Assembly: GCF_900129395.1 (NCBI RefSeq)
Contig: NZ_FQVP01000001.1
Span: forward strand, 186,001 to 250,000
DNA: 64,000 nucleotides
Source of the DNA: Pseudosulfitobacter pseudonitzschiae
GTDB lineage: Bacteria > Pseudomonadota > Alphaproteobacteria > Rhodobacterales > Rhodobacteraceae
Reading direction: 5' to 3'
The notes beneath the pieces were generated by a model. That model had not been told where the DNA came from and did not search any database. It saw nothing but the letters and a program-made list of their open reading frames with translations. A program made the translations under genes and the position numbers. How positions within the stretch are numbered: position 1 is the first letter of the stretch; every line of letters starts with the position of its first letter. Shown here in pieces: positions 1-7,837 of the stretch.

Positions 1-218
1 CGTGGCACGACGTCTGCAAAGATCGGTGTAGGTTTGAGGCCCGCCGCAGTGCGCACGAACAAGCTTTGCCCAAACGCGGCCTCGGCCTTGGCAAGCCGCT
101 GGCTCAATGCGCCCGCAGTCACGCCCAACTCGTCGGCCGCAAGTCCAAGTGTTCCGTTGCGCGCAATCGCCTCGATGGCCCTGAGCGCGGAAAGGGGTAT
201 GGCATTCAGATTTTCCAT
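1..218 (-). CDS. LysR-family transcriptional regulator, 3' part missing
   Basis: Only the first 72 codons lie in the window; the rest continues past the left edge. The translation starts MENLNAIPLSALRAIEAI and continues through a complete winged helix-turn-helix (residues about 5-64) with the LysR pattern: ALRAIEAIARNGTLGLAADEL, then GVTAGALSQRLAKAEAAFG, then LFVRTAAGLKPT. LysR proteins bind DNA as oligomers and respond to a small ligand through a C-terminal domain that is not visible here. The gene is divergent from the small gene at 289, and an inverted repeat at 233-260 lies between them, so autoregulation is plausible. The effector cannot be inferred. Confidence 0.85.
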   Translation of the reverse strand, partial: MENLNAIPLSALRAIEAIARNGTLGLAADELGVTAGALSQRLAKAEAAFGQSLFVRTAAGLKPTPIFADVVP

Positions 219-232
219 TTAGTTTTTCTAAA

Positions 233-260
233 CCGGGATCGTTGCAAAGTCGATTCCCGG
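233..260. promoter_or_regulatory. Inverted repeat between LysR gene and divergent small gene
   Basis: CCGGGA at 233-238 is repeated inverted as TCCCGG at 255-260 with a 16-base spacer. It sits just upstream of the LysR start and 30 bases before the divergent small gene. LysR regulators commonly bind dyads in such divergent intergenic regions. The assignment is inference. Confidence 0.3.
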
Positions 261-288
261 ACCTGCCGCTTTGAGCGATTATAGCGGT

Positions 289-471
289 ATGAAAGATACA
301 TTTATCAAAATCGCCAGCCTGTTCAGGACGCAGCGGTTCAAACGCGGGGCAACACCCGAGATGGAGGGCCACTGGTGCAAAGATCCTTTGTCTCATCCTG
401 ATATTCGGAGCATGTCAGAGCGCGAACGCGCGGACCTTCAGTTCCGGCCCGGATGCGTGAAACCTGAATGA
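289..471 (+). CDS. Small hypothetical protein (60 aa), DUF1127-like C-terminus
   Basis: The ORF starts with ATG at 289 and encodes a basic 60-residue protein beginning MKDTFIKIASLFRTQRFKRG. The C-terminal part contains DPLSHPDIRSMSERERADL, which resembles the short (H)P-xI-xxM-S-xRELADL segment of small DUF1127-like proteins of Rhodobacterales. No signal peptide or membrane segment is visible. An in-frame upstream start at 271 would add six residues but gives a poorer N-terminus. It is divergent from the LysR gene. Function unknown; a real gene is likely but not certain. Confidence 0.5.
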   Translation: MKDTFIKIASLFRTQRFKRGATPEMEGHWCKDPLSHPDIRSMSERERADLQFRPGCVKPE

Positions 472-811
472 CCGCTTCGCACCATGTCCGCCCTCCACTC
501 TGGGCGGCTTGGTCGTTCATGGCGCAAGGCCGGCAACGCAGAACGGCTGCGCCGGAACGCTCCGGTGCAGTTCATTCGTTTTATCTGATGTGGATCGTGG
601 GAAGCCCGTTAAAAAAGGCGGCGCCGCCAGATCGGAGTTGAGACAGGATTTTATCCCTGCATGTCTGAACCGTTCAGATATGACGCGGCTTGCGCGCCTC
701 TGGTCCTGGTAGGCTGCCGGCTGGGTCGATGGCCCACGCCGGCGGGGTGTTGCAACGGGGGTAAGGATGCCGCCCAGGGGTTAAGGTCGGGTGAGCGCTG
801 CGCGCGGTGGC
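472..811. other. Gene-free stretch between convergent genes
   Basis: No credible coding region is visible on either strand. It holds a weak terminator-like sequence for the minus strand (GGCGGCGCCGCC at 617-628 next to six A at 611-616) and a 7-bp inverted repeat at 664-678. Confidence 0.5.
664..678. repeat. Short perfect dyad TCTGAAC-C-GTTCAGA
   Basis: TCTGAAC (664-670) and GTTCAGA (672-678) form a 7-bp inverted repeat with a single-base centre. This shape is typical of TetR-family operators, but it lies between two convergent genes and no TetR gene is in the window. There is no T-run, so it is not a simple terminator. Confidence 0.4.
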
Positions 812-1813
812 TCAGCGCATCCAGAAGCCTTCGGATTTGATCCGGTTGCGGATCGCCTGTTCGCGGCGGGGCAGGTTGTTCTGATCGAACAGCGCACGCA
901 CCTTTTCGCCGCGCCCCTGATAGACCATGCGTTTGATCGCCTCGGACCCTTTCAGCACTTTTTTCAGCTTGTTGGGGGCGGCCACCTCTTCCAGCGTTTC
1001 GATCACATGGGCGGCCTCGCGGGCATAGAGCAGCGGCAGCAGCCGGTAGTGGCAACTGACCGACCCGTCCAGCAGGCCGGGGGGCAACGTGTCGCGCCCG
1101 CCGCCCAGACTGTGGATCACCAGCGGCAGGGCGACCTGATCCAGCCAGGGGTCCAGCGCCTGACAGCACAGTTCGACCGGCGCATCGTCGCGGATCGCTA
1201 GCGCGTATTCGCGGAAACGGTCGCCAAAGACGCGGGGGCATTTGTAAAAGAAATAGCCCGCGTTGAAATACAGGTAGCGCGCCCAGTATTCATCCGGTTC
1301 GGACAAATCGAGGCTGCTTTCAAAATCCAGCCCGAATTTGTCGTAAAGCGATTTCCACAGGCCTGCGTAGCCGGGGCCGTAAAGCTCGGGCTTGGGCCAG
1401 GACCCTTCGCGCCGCAGCGATGCGGAGGGGCGGTCAAAGTCGAAGGGCACGGTTGTCAGGTCGCCGGTGATCAGCGTGTCGGTGTCGAAGAACACGAAAG
1501 GTTCGCCCTCGGGCAGGGCCGACAGCATCTCGATCTTGTTGCCATATGGGTAGGCCGCGCCAAAATGCGCGTTGTGAAAGGGCACGATCTCGGCACCCAG
1601 TTGTTCCAGCGCCGCGCGCACCTCCGGTTTGATGCGCGGATCGTTGGGCCACAGGGGGCCGGGTTGCGGCTCGGCGACCAGCAGGCGGCCTTTGAATTTC
1701 GGGGAGTGGTGGCGCAAGGAGGCCGCGAACAGGATCGCCTCGTACCCCAGCCGCCCGGACTGGCCGACGACAACCACGTTGAAATCCTGTGTTTTGGCCG
1801 GTTTGCGTGCCAT
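812..1813 (-). CDS. Glycosyltransferase-fold protein with DxD motif
   Basis: 333 residues if translation begins at MARKPAKTQD (1813); an in-frame start 14 codons upstream is possible but gives a less protein-like N-terminus. Residues 11-20 (FNVVVVGQSG) look like a nucleotide-binding beta strand. FVFFDTDTLITGDL at 107-119 has the DxD motif (D110/D112) used by GT-A glycosyltransferases to hold a metal and sugar nucleotide, and GNKIEML at 91-97 resembles the conserved K..EML before it in GT8-like proteins. No membrane segment is seen, so it is probably cytoplasmic. Donor and acceptor are unknown. It is divergent from the gene at 1911. Confidence 0.65.
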   Translation of the reverse strand: MARKPAKTQDFNVVVVGQSGRLGYEAILFAASLRHHSPKFKGRLLVAEPQPGPLWPNDPRIKPEVRAALEQLGAEIVPFHNAHFGAAYPYGNKIEMLSALPEGEPFVFFDTDTLITGDLTTVPFDFDRPSASLRREGSWPKPELYGPGYAGLWKSLYDKFGLDFESSLDLSEPDEYWARYLYFNAGYFFYKCPRVFGDRFREYALAIRDDAPVELCCQALDPWLDQVALPLVIHSLGGGRDTLPPGLLDGSVSCHYRLLPLLYAREAAHVIETLEEVAAPNKLKKVLKGSEAIKRMVYQGRGEKVRALFDQNNLPRREQAIRNRIKSEGFWMR

Positions 1814-1910
1814 AATCGTATCTGCCCCGATACCTGCGGTTGTCTTTTGCGACAACTATAGAGCGGTTGCGTCAACGGCAAAAGGCGAGATTTGAGAGAG
1901 GGATTTCAAG

Positions 1911-2372
1911 ATGCTGGATATTCTGGTGGCGTTGATCGCCATGGGGTCAGGGGGCGGCGGTGACGCTGCACCCGACGTGGCGACACAGGCCCTGGTGGCC
2001 GAGGAACAGGTGGCCACGGGCAAGTTCCTGACAGCACTTGAGGTCAAGCCGATCCTGACCGCGACCAAGGGCAATTGGGTGGCGGTGCGCGACTATGACG
2101 GTCAGGATCTGGTTTACGTGACGCACCTGTGGGCGTGGCGCTGCGGGTTGGTGCAGATCGAGATGGCGGTGAATGGCGGGGCGATGGAGGTCTGGCCGAT
2201 GCCCGACTGTCACGTGGACAGCCCGACGCCGGGGGCGATCACGGACAGCGACGGGTTGCCCTATCGCAGCTATCCGGCGGGGTCGGTGCAGCAGTTGGAT
2301 GTGCGGATTACGTACGATGATCTGAGTGTGGATACGATTTCGGTGGCGCGTCAGGCGGTGTTGATGCCGTAG
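1911..2372 (+). CDS. Conserved hypothetical protein (153 aa)
   Basis: The ORF starts with ATG at 1911 after a good ribosome-binding site (GAGAGAGGG about 10 bases upstream). The N-terminus MLDILVALIAMGSGGGGDAA is short and hydrophobic and could be a weak export signal. The rest reads as a small beta-rich domain (NWVAVRDYDGQDLVYVTHLW) with two cysteines (in WRCGL and PDCHV) that could form a disulfide if it is exported. No family is recognised. It is a single-gene unit followed by a dispersed repeat. Confidence 0.6.
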   Translation: MLDILVALIAMGSGGGGDAAPDVATQALVAEEQVATGKFLTALEVKPILTATKGNWVAVRDYDGQDLVYVTHLWAWRCGLVQIEMAVNGGAMEVWPMPDCHVDSPTPGAITDSDGLPYRSYPAGSVQQLDVRITYDDLSVDTISVARQAVLMP

Positions 2373-2398
2373 GAGGGCGTCTTTCGCATTTGAGCGCG

Positions 2399-2585
2399 AA
2401 GCCGCGCGTCGCTGGGCCGAGGTGCGGCGATGCAGCTTCAGTTACTGCCACTTTATGGCAGCCAAACACCTCCCACCGAACTGTTCCGCACTACAGCAAC
2501 CAAATCGCCGTGCCTGGGGACGGCCCGTCATGTCGAAGACATGCCTACGGCATGATGCGCGGCGGCCTTCGGCCTTGAATCCGCG
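2399..2585 (+). repeat. Dispersed repeat, copy 1
   Basis: This segment aligns with the reverse complement of 15571-15734. The best-conserved core is CACTTTATGGCAGCCAAACA followed by a run similar to C-TCCCACCGA-CTG and CAAATCGCCGTGCC. Copy 1 carries about 22 extra bases with a small dyad (CATGTC-GAA-GACATG, near 2529-2543). Both copies lie between genes. It does not encode a transposase and has no obvious terminal repeats. It is probably a mobile or amplified non-coding repeat. Confidence 0.7.
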
Positions 2586-2619
2586 CTGGGGGACAACATC
2601 ACCTGACGATGTCACTCCC

Positions 2620-5600
2620 TTACGTGCTCACGTACCCCGCCACCACCTGCAACAGCTTGAACGCCGTCGTGGCATCATTCTCGACCACGGCCAGGAACTC
2701 CTCGACGCCGATGCGCAGGCAGGTCAGGTCGGTCTTGGCCTGCATGTCCAGCGCGCGCGGCTCGTTGCGGATCAGGCCCAGTTCGCCCACCAGCGCACCG
2801 GGGCCAACGGTGGTGATCAGCTGCTTGTCCTGACCGGCACGCGGCAGCCACAGGTCGGCCTCGCCCTCGAGGATCATATAGGCGCCGTCGGCGGGCGGGT
2901 CGTTCTTGTAGAACACGTAATCGCCCGCAGCGCAGCTGTACCAGCGCGCGCCAAAGGCCAGCAATCGCAACTGTTTGCGCGACACGCCCGAAAACAGGTC
3001 GGTTGATCCCAGCGCCTGCACCTTGCGCGCCAGGTCGGCGCTGGTGGCGCTGTCCTCGGTGCTGGTCTGGGCGGCGGTGCCGCCGACGATGCGCCCGTCG
3101 ACCAGTTCAAGCTGCATGTCAAAGGCGTCCGCGTTGTCGAACCCCGAGGCAATGAAAATCAGCGTGGTGTCGGGCAGCAACCTGCGCAGGTTCTCGAACA
3201 TCGCCTCTTGTGTCGCGGCGTCAAAGCTGGCCAGCGCGGATTCAAGGATCAGAACATCGGGGCGTTTGATCGCCGCACGGCTGACGGCGGCGGGTTCGGC
3301 ATAGAAGGCAGGCAGGTTCGCACCCCCCAGCGCAATCGGCACGTCCAGGATCAGCCGCATCACGTCGCGGCCCATGCCGCTGTCCTGCATCACCTCGGCC
3401 ACCTTGGCGCGCACCTCGTCGCCCTTGGACCCGGCGCCGTTCGAGATCTTGCCGAACAGGGCGTTCTCCAGAACGGTCAGGCCCGCGACAATCTCGCCTG
3501 CGCGGATCGGCGCAAAGGCGGCGCCCATGCTGGCCTGAAGGGCAGGCGCGTGCAGGCCGCGCATTTCCAGCACGCGGTCCTTGATCTCGTCGGGAAAGCC
3601 CGCGCCGATCTGGTCCGATGTGATCTGGAACGGCACCGTCAGCAGCAACGCCGTGTCCGCAGGTGTCAGCGGGGTGCCCTCGCGCTGGCGCGACAGGATG
3701 GTAACGGCCGCCTCATAGGTTTCCGCGTCCAGCGTCAGCTTGCGGAACAGCGGATGATCGGTGCCGTCGATGCCAAAGATCTGGCGCAGCAGGTCGATCA
3801 CATCGCGGGTCAGCGCCAGCAGGTCGCGGTCCAGCCCCAGGTCTGCCAGCAGGCGGAGGAATTCCGTTTGCCCTGCAATGAACGCGGGCGTCACCGGCTG
3901 GCGTGCGGTGGCGAACAGCAGGTTCTCGGCGACGGGCAGGGCGGGGTTATAGGCGTCCTCGCTGAAGACATAGGCGTGGCGGGCCAGGTCGGCCTGTTCC
4001 AGCGCGGCGGCCACATCCGGGCGCAGGTCGACCAGACGCTGCGCCAGGTCGGGGTGGGTCGCCGCGTCAATGCGCTGTTCGGTGGCGCGGCGGAACAGGG
4101 TGGGGCTGCTGCCCATGCCGCCCACCAGCGCCAGCCACCAATCCAGCAGCGCATCGTCGTCCTCGGCTCCGGCGCGCCCGTGGTCCAGCCAGGGCGCGTC
4201 CAGCATGTCGTCGCTGTTGCCCGCCCGCAAGGCTTCAGCGGCAAAGGCCGCATCCTTGCCCTCGCCATGGGGCTGGTGTTTCAGCGCCATCATGATGTTG
4301 TCGCCAAAGGTGCCCTGAAACAGCACCGGGCGCGATGTGGCATGGCCGATGCGTGCGGCGATCACGCCCTGGTGCAGGTCGTTCAGCGCATGGTCCCCGA
4401 TGCGAATGCGGCCACTGGTGGGCATCGTCTCGCGGGTCATGACCTGCGCCAGCGCGCGGCGGTCCTCGTCGCTGGGCGCGGTGATGGCGATGCTGCGGCC
4501 CGCAGGCAGGGTGGCGGTGATGTCCTCGAGCACCGCGTTGCCGTCCGCATCGCGCACGGTCACACCGTCCAGCACCACGTCACCGTCCAGACGCGGCAGG
4601 CTGTCGGGCTGACCGTAAAACTTGTCCTCGTCGATCATGCCGTTCGGCGCAAAGCGCTCGGCGATGGTTTCCCAGCGCAGCTGCATGTCCTGCGCCTGGT
4701 TGTAGTAATCCAGCAGTTCCTTCCACGGGCTGGACAGGTCCTTGTAGGCGGCCAGCGCCGCCACCAGCGCGCCCAGGCTGACCTGACCCTGAATGACCAG
4801 ATAGCCGCCGATCGAGAAGAAAAAGAACGGGGTCAGCTGGGTGATGAAGTTGTTGAGAAACTTCATGAAGAATTTCTTCTGGTAGATGTCAAAGCGGATC
4901 TCGTAGAGCCGCCCCAGCCGGTCAGTGATCATCGCCATGCGGTAACGCCAGCCGCCGTTCACCCGCAGCGTCGCCGCACCGGACGCGCTTTCGCCAATCT
5001 CGGCCGCCAGCGCACGCACCTGCACCACGCGTTTCTTGTTCAGCAGGTTGATGCGCCGCTGCAACTTGGGGATCAGCCACGCCTGCAGGGGGATCAGCGC
5101 ACAGGCGGCCAGACCGAAGGTGACCGATTGCGCAAACAGAAACCCCAGGATCGTCAGCATCTGCCCCGCCTGCAACACCGGCTGCGCCAGCGCGTCGCCC
5201 ATCAGCCCGCCCATCGGCTCGCTTTCGGAGGTGACCATGCTGACCAGTTCGCCCTGCGAGGTGCGCTCGAAATAGGGCTGGGGAAACCGCAGGATGCGCG
5301 CGATCAGCCCATAGCGATAGCGGCGCAGCATCCGTTCGGCCAGCACGCCTTTCATGGTGTTGATGCGCATTTTCATCAGGCCGTGCAGGATCACCGACAG
5401 CAAGAACAGCCCGCACAGGATCAGCAGGAAATGGATCTGCGTGAACGACATTCCGTAGAATTCGACCACATCCGACTGGGCGGCGATGGCGTCGTTGATG
5501 ATGCGTTTCGGCAGTTCCAGCGTCAGGTACAGCATCGGAAACAGCGTCAGGGTGACCAGCAGCAGGATGAACTGGTCGCGTTTGGAATGCTTGAAAATAA

Positions 5601-5664
5601 AGCTGAAAATATTGCGTTCTATGGGACTGTCCAAACGTTGTCTTAGGGCGCATGAGCGGGGCAC
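2620..5664 (-). CDS. ABC exporter-like protein with degenerate ATPase domain and C-terminal cNMP-binding domain
   Basis: 1014 residues from a GTG start at 5664; a TTG ten codons downstream is an alternative. Residues about 30-335 form an ABC-exporter type transmembrane domain. Residues about 360-865 align in order with an ABC ATPase but lack its catalytic residues. The Walker A position reads ITAPSDEDRRAL (394-405) with no GxxxxGKS/T. The signature position is IALGGANLPAF (777-787) instead of LSGGQ. The Walker B position is DVLILESALASFD (803-815) with the catalytic Glu shifted, and the H-loop His is missing (FIASGF, 837-842). About 300 residues are inserted in the ATPase, with ENLLF/ENALF echoes at 580 and 733. 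Residues 886-1005 are a cyclic-nucleotide-binding domain containing VGELGLIRNEPRALDM. The protein may act as a regulated membrane scaffold or pair with an active half-transporter. Substrate unknown. Confidence 0.85.
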   Translation of the reverse strand: MPRSCALRQRLDSPIERNIFSFIFKHSKRDQFILLLVTLTLFPMLYLTLELPKRIINDAIAAQSDVVEFYGMSFTQIHFLLILCGLFLLSVILHGLMKMRINTMKGVLAERMLRRYRYGLIARILRFPQPYFERTSQGELVSMVTSESEPMGGLMGDALAQPVLQAGQMLTILGFLFAQSVTFGLAACALIPLQAWLIPKLQRRINLLNKKRVVQVRALAAEIGESASGAATLRVNGGWRYRMAMITDRLGRLYEIRFDIYQKKFFMKFLNNFITQLTPFFFFSIGGYLVIQGQVSLGALVAALAAYKDLSSPWKELLDYYNQAQDMQLRWETIAERFAPNGMIDEDKFYGQPDSLPRLDGDVVLDGVTVRDADGNAVLEDITATLPAGRSIAITAPSDEDRRALAQVMTRETMPTSGRIRIGDHALNDLHQGVIAARIGHATSRPVLFQGTFGDNIMMALKHQPHGEGKDAAFAAEALRAGNSDDMLDAPWLDHGRAGAEDDDALLDWWLALVGGMGSSPTLFRRATEQRIDAATHPDLAQRLVDLRPDVAAALEQADLARHAYVFSEDAYNPALPVAENLLFATARQPVTPAFIAGQTEFLRLLADLGLDRDLLALTRDVIDLLRQIFGIDGTDHPLFRKLTLDAETYEAAVTILSRQREGTPLTPADTALLLTVPFQITSDQIGAGFPDEIKDRVLEMRGLHAPALQASMGAAFAPIRAGEIVAGLTVLENALFGKISNGAGSKGDEVRAKVAEVMQDSGMGRDVMRLILDVPIALGGANLPAFYAEPAAVSRAAIKRPDVLILESALASFDAATQEAMFENLRRLLPDTTLIFIASGFDNADAFDMQLELVDGRIVGGTAAQTSTEDSATSADLARKVQALGSTDLFSGVSRKQLRLLAFGARWYSCAAGDYVFYKNDPPADGAYMILEGEADLWLPRAGQDKQLITTVGPGALVGELGLIRNEPRALDMQAKTDLTCLRIGVEEFLAVVENDATTAFKLLQVVAGYVST

Positions 5665-5802
5665 ATGCGCCTTGCATTCAATCGCGCCAACCTAGCAAGG
5701 GGCGCGCGCGTCGGGCAATGGGTATCTGCCACATGGCAGCGCAGGCCGGTCATTTCGATGCCACAATGATAGACGAGAGGGGATCAACGCATTAGGCTGC
5801 GG

Positions 5803-6213
5803 ATGATTACAGGAGAAGACGGCCCTTTGACCGCCACGATAACATCCTTGCTGGTTCTGCTTTTTCTGTTTCAGATCAAGCATATGTTTGCGGATTTCTA
5901 TTTGCAGACTCCCAGGATGCTGTCGGATCGCGGCCGTTATGTGCACATGGGCCGCGCCCAGCACGCGGGCGTTCATGCGCTGGGGTCTGCCCTGGTTCTG
6001 CTGATCGTCGGATCGTCTGTTGCGCTGGTTCTGCCTCTTATTCTGGCGGAATGGGTGGCGCATTATCACATCGACTGGGCCAAGGGCCGCTGGTCCGACC
6101 GCACCTGCCACACCCCCGCCGACGCGGGGTTCTGGCGTGCGATGGGGGCCGATCAGGCGCTGCACCAGATGACCTATCTCGCGATGGCCTGGGGCTGGGT
6201 CATGTGGGGCTGA
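5803..6213 (+). CDS. DUF3307 family integral membrane protein
   Basis: 136 residues with about three hydrophobic helices. The motif KHMFADFYLQTPRML (residues about 26-40) followed by HAGVHALGSALVLL is the hallmark of DUF3307 membrane proteins, and AEWVAHYHIDWAKGR is the second conserved block (usually E..IHY..D..K). It is inner-membrane located and its function is unknown. It stands alone, divergent from the ABC-like gene and upstream of tRNA-Tyr, which is on the opposite strand. Confidence 0.8.
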   Translation: MITGEDGPLTATITSLLVLLFLFQIKHMFADFYLQTPRMLSDRGRYVHMGRAQHAGVHALGSALVLLIVGSSVALVLPLILAEWVAHYHIDWAKGRWSDRTCHTPADAGFWRAMGADQALHQMTYLAMAWGWVMWG

Positions 6214-6273
6214 GGGGTCACCGGTCGGGGCGGCCATCATGGATGGACATCACATTCGGATAAAAAGGGAAAG

Positions 6274-6357
6274 TGGTGGGCGACCCTGGAATCGAACCAG
6301 GCGTGCGTCTCCGCGAGGGAGTTACAGTCCCCTGCCACACCTTGCGGCCTGTCGCCC
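6274..6357 (-). tRNA. tRNA-Tyr (GTA)
   Basis: On the minus strand the acceptor stem GGGCGAC pairs with GTCGCCC, followed by discriminator A and an encoded CCA. The anticodon loop CTGTAAC gives anticodon GTA. The T-arm is CCTGG-TTCGATT-CCAGG, and the long variable arm (TCGCGGAGACGCAC region) fits the class II form of bacterial tRNA-Tyr. Length 84 with CCA. Confidence 0.95.
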
Positions 6358-6497
6358 ACTTTCGGCCCATCCGCATTGCGCTGGGCGTGGGGGCGTGATT
6401 ACAAGCGGTCCCAAAGGGCGTCAAGGCAGAATTTCGACTTGGCGGCAGGTTCGGGCAAAGACATGACATTTGCCCCATGAAAACTCGAGGTTAGCCA

Positions 6498-7283
6498 ATG
6501 GCGAATACGAAAAAGCCCAAATGGGTGGTGGCCAAGGAACAGGCCAAGAAGGTCGAGGCCGCCACGACGGTCTGGCTGTTCGGCCTGCACGCGGTGCGCG
6601 ATGCGCTGCTGAACCCGAAACGGGAAAAACTGCGCCTTATCGTGACGTTGAACGCCCACAACAAGCTGGCCGAGGCGATTGCAGAGGCGGGTATCGAGCC
6701 GGAAATCGTTGATCCGCGCAGCTTCAAGGCGCCGCTGGACCCCGGATCGGTGCACCAGGGGGCCGCGTTGGAGGTCAAGCCGCTGGAGTGGGGCAGGCTG
6801 GCCGATGTGGCCATTGGTGCCGAAGTGCCGCGCGTGATTCTGCTGGACCGTGTGACTGACCCGCACAACGTGGGCGCGATTTTGCGGTCGGCGGAAGTGC
6901 TGGGCGCATCCGCCGTCATCGGCACACGCCACCATTCCGCGCCCGAAACCGGGGCGCTGGCGAAAACCGCCAGTGGGGCGTTGGAACGCCAGCCCTATCT
7001 GCGGGTGCGCAACCTGGCGGATGCGATCACCGAACTGCAAGGCATGGGCTATCTGGTGCTGGGGCTGGACGGCGAGGCCGAGCAGACCATCGAGGCGGCC
7101 GTGGCCGGGCGCACGTCCGACCCTGTGGCGCTGGTGCTGGGGGCCGAAGGGCCGGGCCTGCGCGAAAAGACCAAGGAAACCTGCGATGCGCTGGTACGAA
7201 TTGACGCAAGCGGCGGGTTTGGCTCGCTCAACGTCTCGAATGCCGCTGCATTGGCCTTATATGCCAGCAAGGCACGCAGCTGA
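6498..7283 (+). CDS. rlmB: 23S rRNA (guanosine-2'-O-)-methyltransferase RlmB (TrmH/SpoU family)
   Basis: 261 residues. The N-terminal substrate-binding domain starts at VWLFGLHAVRDALLNP (residues about 26-41). The SPOUT knot motifs follow: DRVTDPHNVGAILRSAEVLG (motif 1, about 117-136), LVLGAEGPGLREK (motif 2) and IDASGGFGSLNVSNAAALAL (motif 3). RlmB methylates the ribose of G2251 in 23S rRNA using S-adenosylmethionine. The basic N-terminal extension (KKPKWVVAKEQAKK) is usual for alphaproteobacterial members. It is divergent from tRNA-Tyr and followed after 14 bases by a zinc-ribbon gene that may be co-transcribed. Confidence 0.93.
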   Translation: MANTKKPKWVVAKEQAKKVEAATTVWLFGLHAVRDALLNPKREKLRLIVTLNAHNKLAEAIAEAGIEPEIVDPRSFKAPLDPGSVHQGAALEVKPLEWGRLADVAIGAEVPRVILLDRVTDPHNVGAILRSAEVLGASAVIGTRHHSAPETGALAKTASGALERQPYLRVRNLADAITELQGMGYLVLGLDGEAEQTIEAAVAGRTSDPVALVLGAEGPGLREKTKETCDALVRIDASGGFGSLNVSNAAALALYASKARS

Positions 7284-7297
7284 AGCAAAGGCATTCC

Positions 7298-7588
7298 ATG
7301 GGCTACCCGACCAAGATCGCGACCTGTTGTTATTGCGGGACGCGGGCCGCGCTGGTTCTGGACCGCGCGCGGCACGAACTGACCTGCGCGCAATGCGGCG
7401 CGCCGTTGCACAATCTCAAGATGCTGCCGGTTCCCGAGCGTGAGAAAGAGCGGGTACAGGCCGCGCGGATGCCTCAGCCAAAGGCGGCAAAGCCCGCAAA
7501 GCCGCGCAAGATCAAACGCAAGAAAAGCTTTCGCTTAAAGAATCTGGTCGAGGACGTCTTTGATATTGTCGAAGATATTCTGGATTAA
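7298..7588 (+). CDS. Zinc-ribbon hypothetical protein
   Basis: 96 residues with two CxxC knuckles (C10/C13 and C30/C33) that should bind one zinc ion, then a lysine/proline/alanine-rich basic linker (about 55-80) and a short acidic C-terminal helix (VEDVFDIVEDILD). It could be a nucleic-acid-associated protein, but no family is assigned. It starts 14 bases after rlmB and is followed by a terminator-like hairpin at 7594-7634, so it is probably the last gene of the rlmB unit. Confidence 0.7.
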   Translation: MGYPTKIATCCYCGTRAALVLDRARHELTCAQCGAPLHNLKMLPVPEREKERVQAARMPQPKAAKPAKPRKIKRKKSFRLKNLVEDVFDIVEDILD

Positions 7589-7593
7589 GCCAC

Positions 7594-7634
7594 GCCGGAA
7601 CCCGCGATTGAGCGAATTCCGGCTCACGGTTTTT
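7594..7634 (+). terminator. Probable terminator after the zinc-ribbon gene
   Basis: GCCGGAA (7594-7600) pairs with TTCCGGC (7617-7623), followed by TCACGG and a five-T run at 7630-7634. The loop is 16 bases, so the hairpin is moderate. Confidence 0.5.
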
Positions 7635-7689
7635 ACGTTTCGTTCACACAAATGAGAGACGGTCTTCATAACCCACGATAAGTTATTAT

Positions 7690-7793
7690 GTGTTGGGTCA
7701 TAGACAGCAGGTCTGGAACTCCTGATGTCCCAAGCACTGTCCCTCGTTCCACACCTTGCGCCCCGGACCTTTGGTTTTCGGGGCGCTTTTTTT
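7690..7793 (+). ncRNA. Candidate small RNA ending at a strong terminator
   Basis: About 100 bases between two plus-strand genes that end in a textbook rho-independent terminator but contain no ORF with coding character. The upstream gene already has its own terminator-like hairpin at 7594-7634. An internal CAGG/CCTG hairpin (about 7710-7724) precedes an unpaired pyrimidine-rich stretch (CCCTCGTTCCACACC), the layout of a trans-acting sRNA. A weak TATTAT-like -10 is seen near 7683-7690. The 5' end is a guess. The alternative is read-through of the rlmB unit. Confidence 0.4.
7758..7793 (+). terminator. Strong rho-independent terminator
   Basis: GCGCCCCG (7758-7765) pairs perfectly with CGGGGCGC (7779-7786), followed by seven T at 7787-7793. 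Confidence 0.9.
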
Positions 7794-7837
7794 ATGTCGC
7801 GTGGCGGTGTAGGAAAGCGGCAACACAGGGGATAGCC

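Noticed and set aside
509-712. 67-codon plus-strand ORF
   Set aside because: No ribosome-binding site, basic random-looking composition, in a convergent intergenic region.
2422-3006. 194-codon ORF starting in the dispersed repeat
   Set aside because: It runs from the repeat into the antisense of the ABC-like gene; the similar peptide in the second copy reflects the DNA repeat.
3208-5646. 812-codon plus-strand frame opposite the ABC-like gene, and 944-codon frame 19399-22233 opposite pyc
   Set aside because: GC-rich antisense shadows of clear genes with low-complexity His/Gln/Arg composition.
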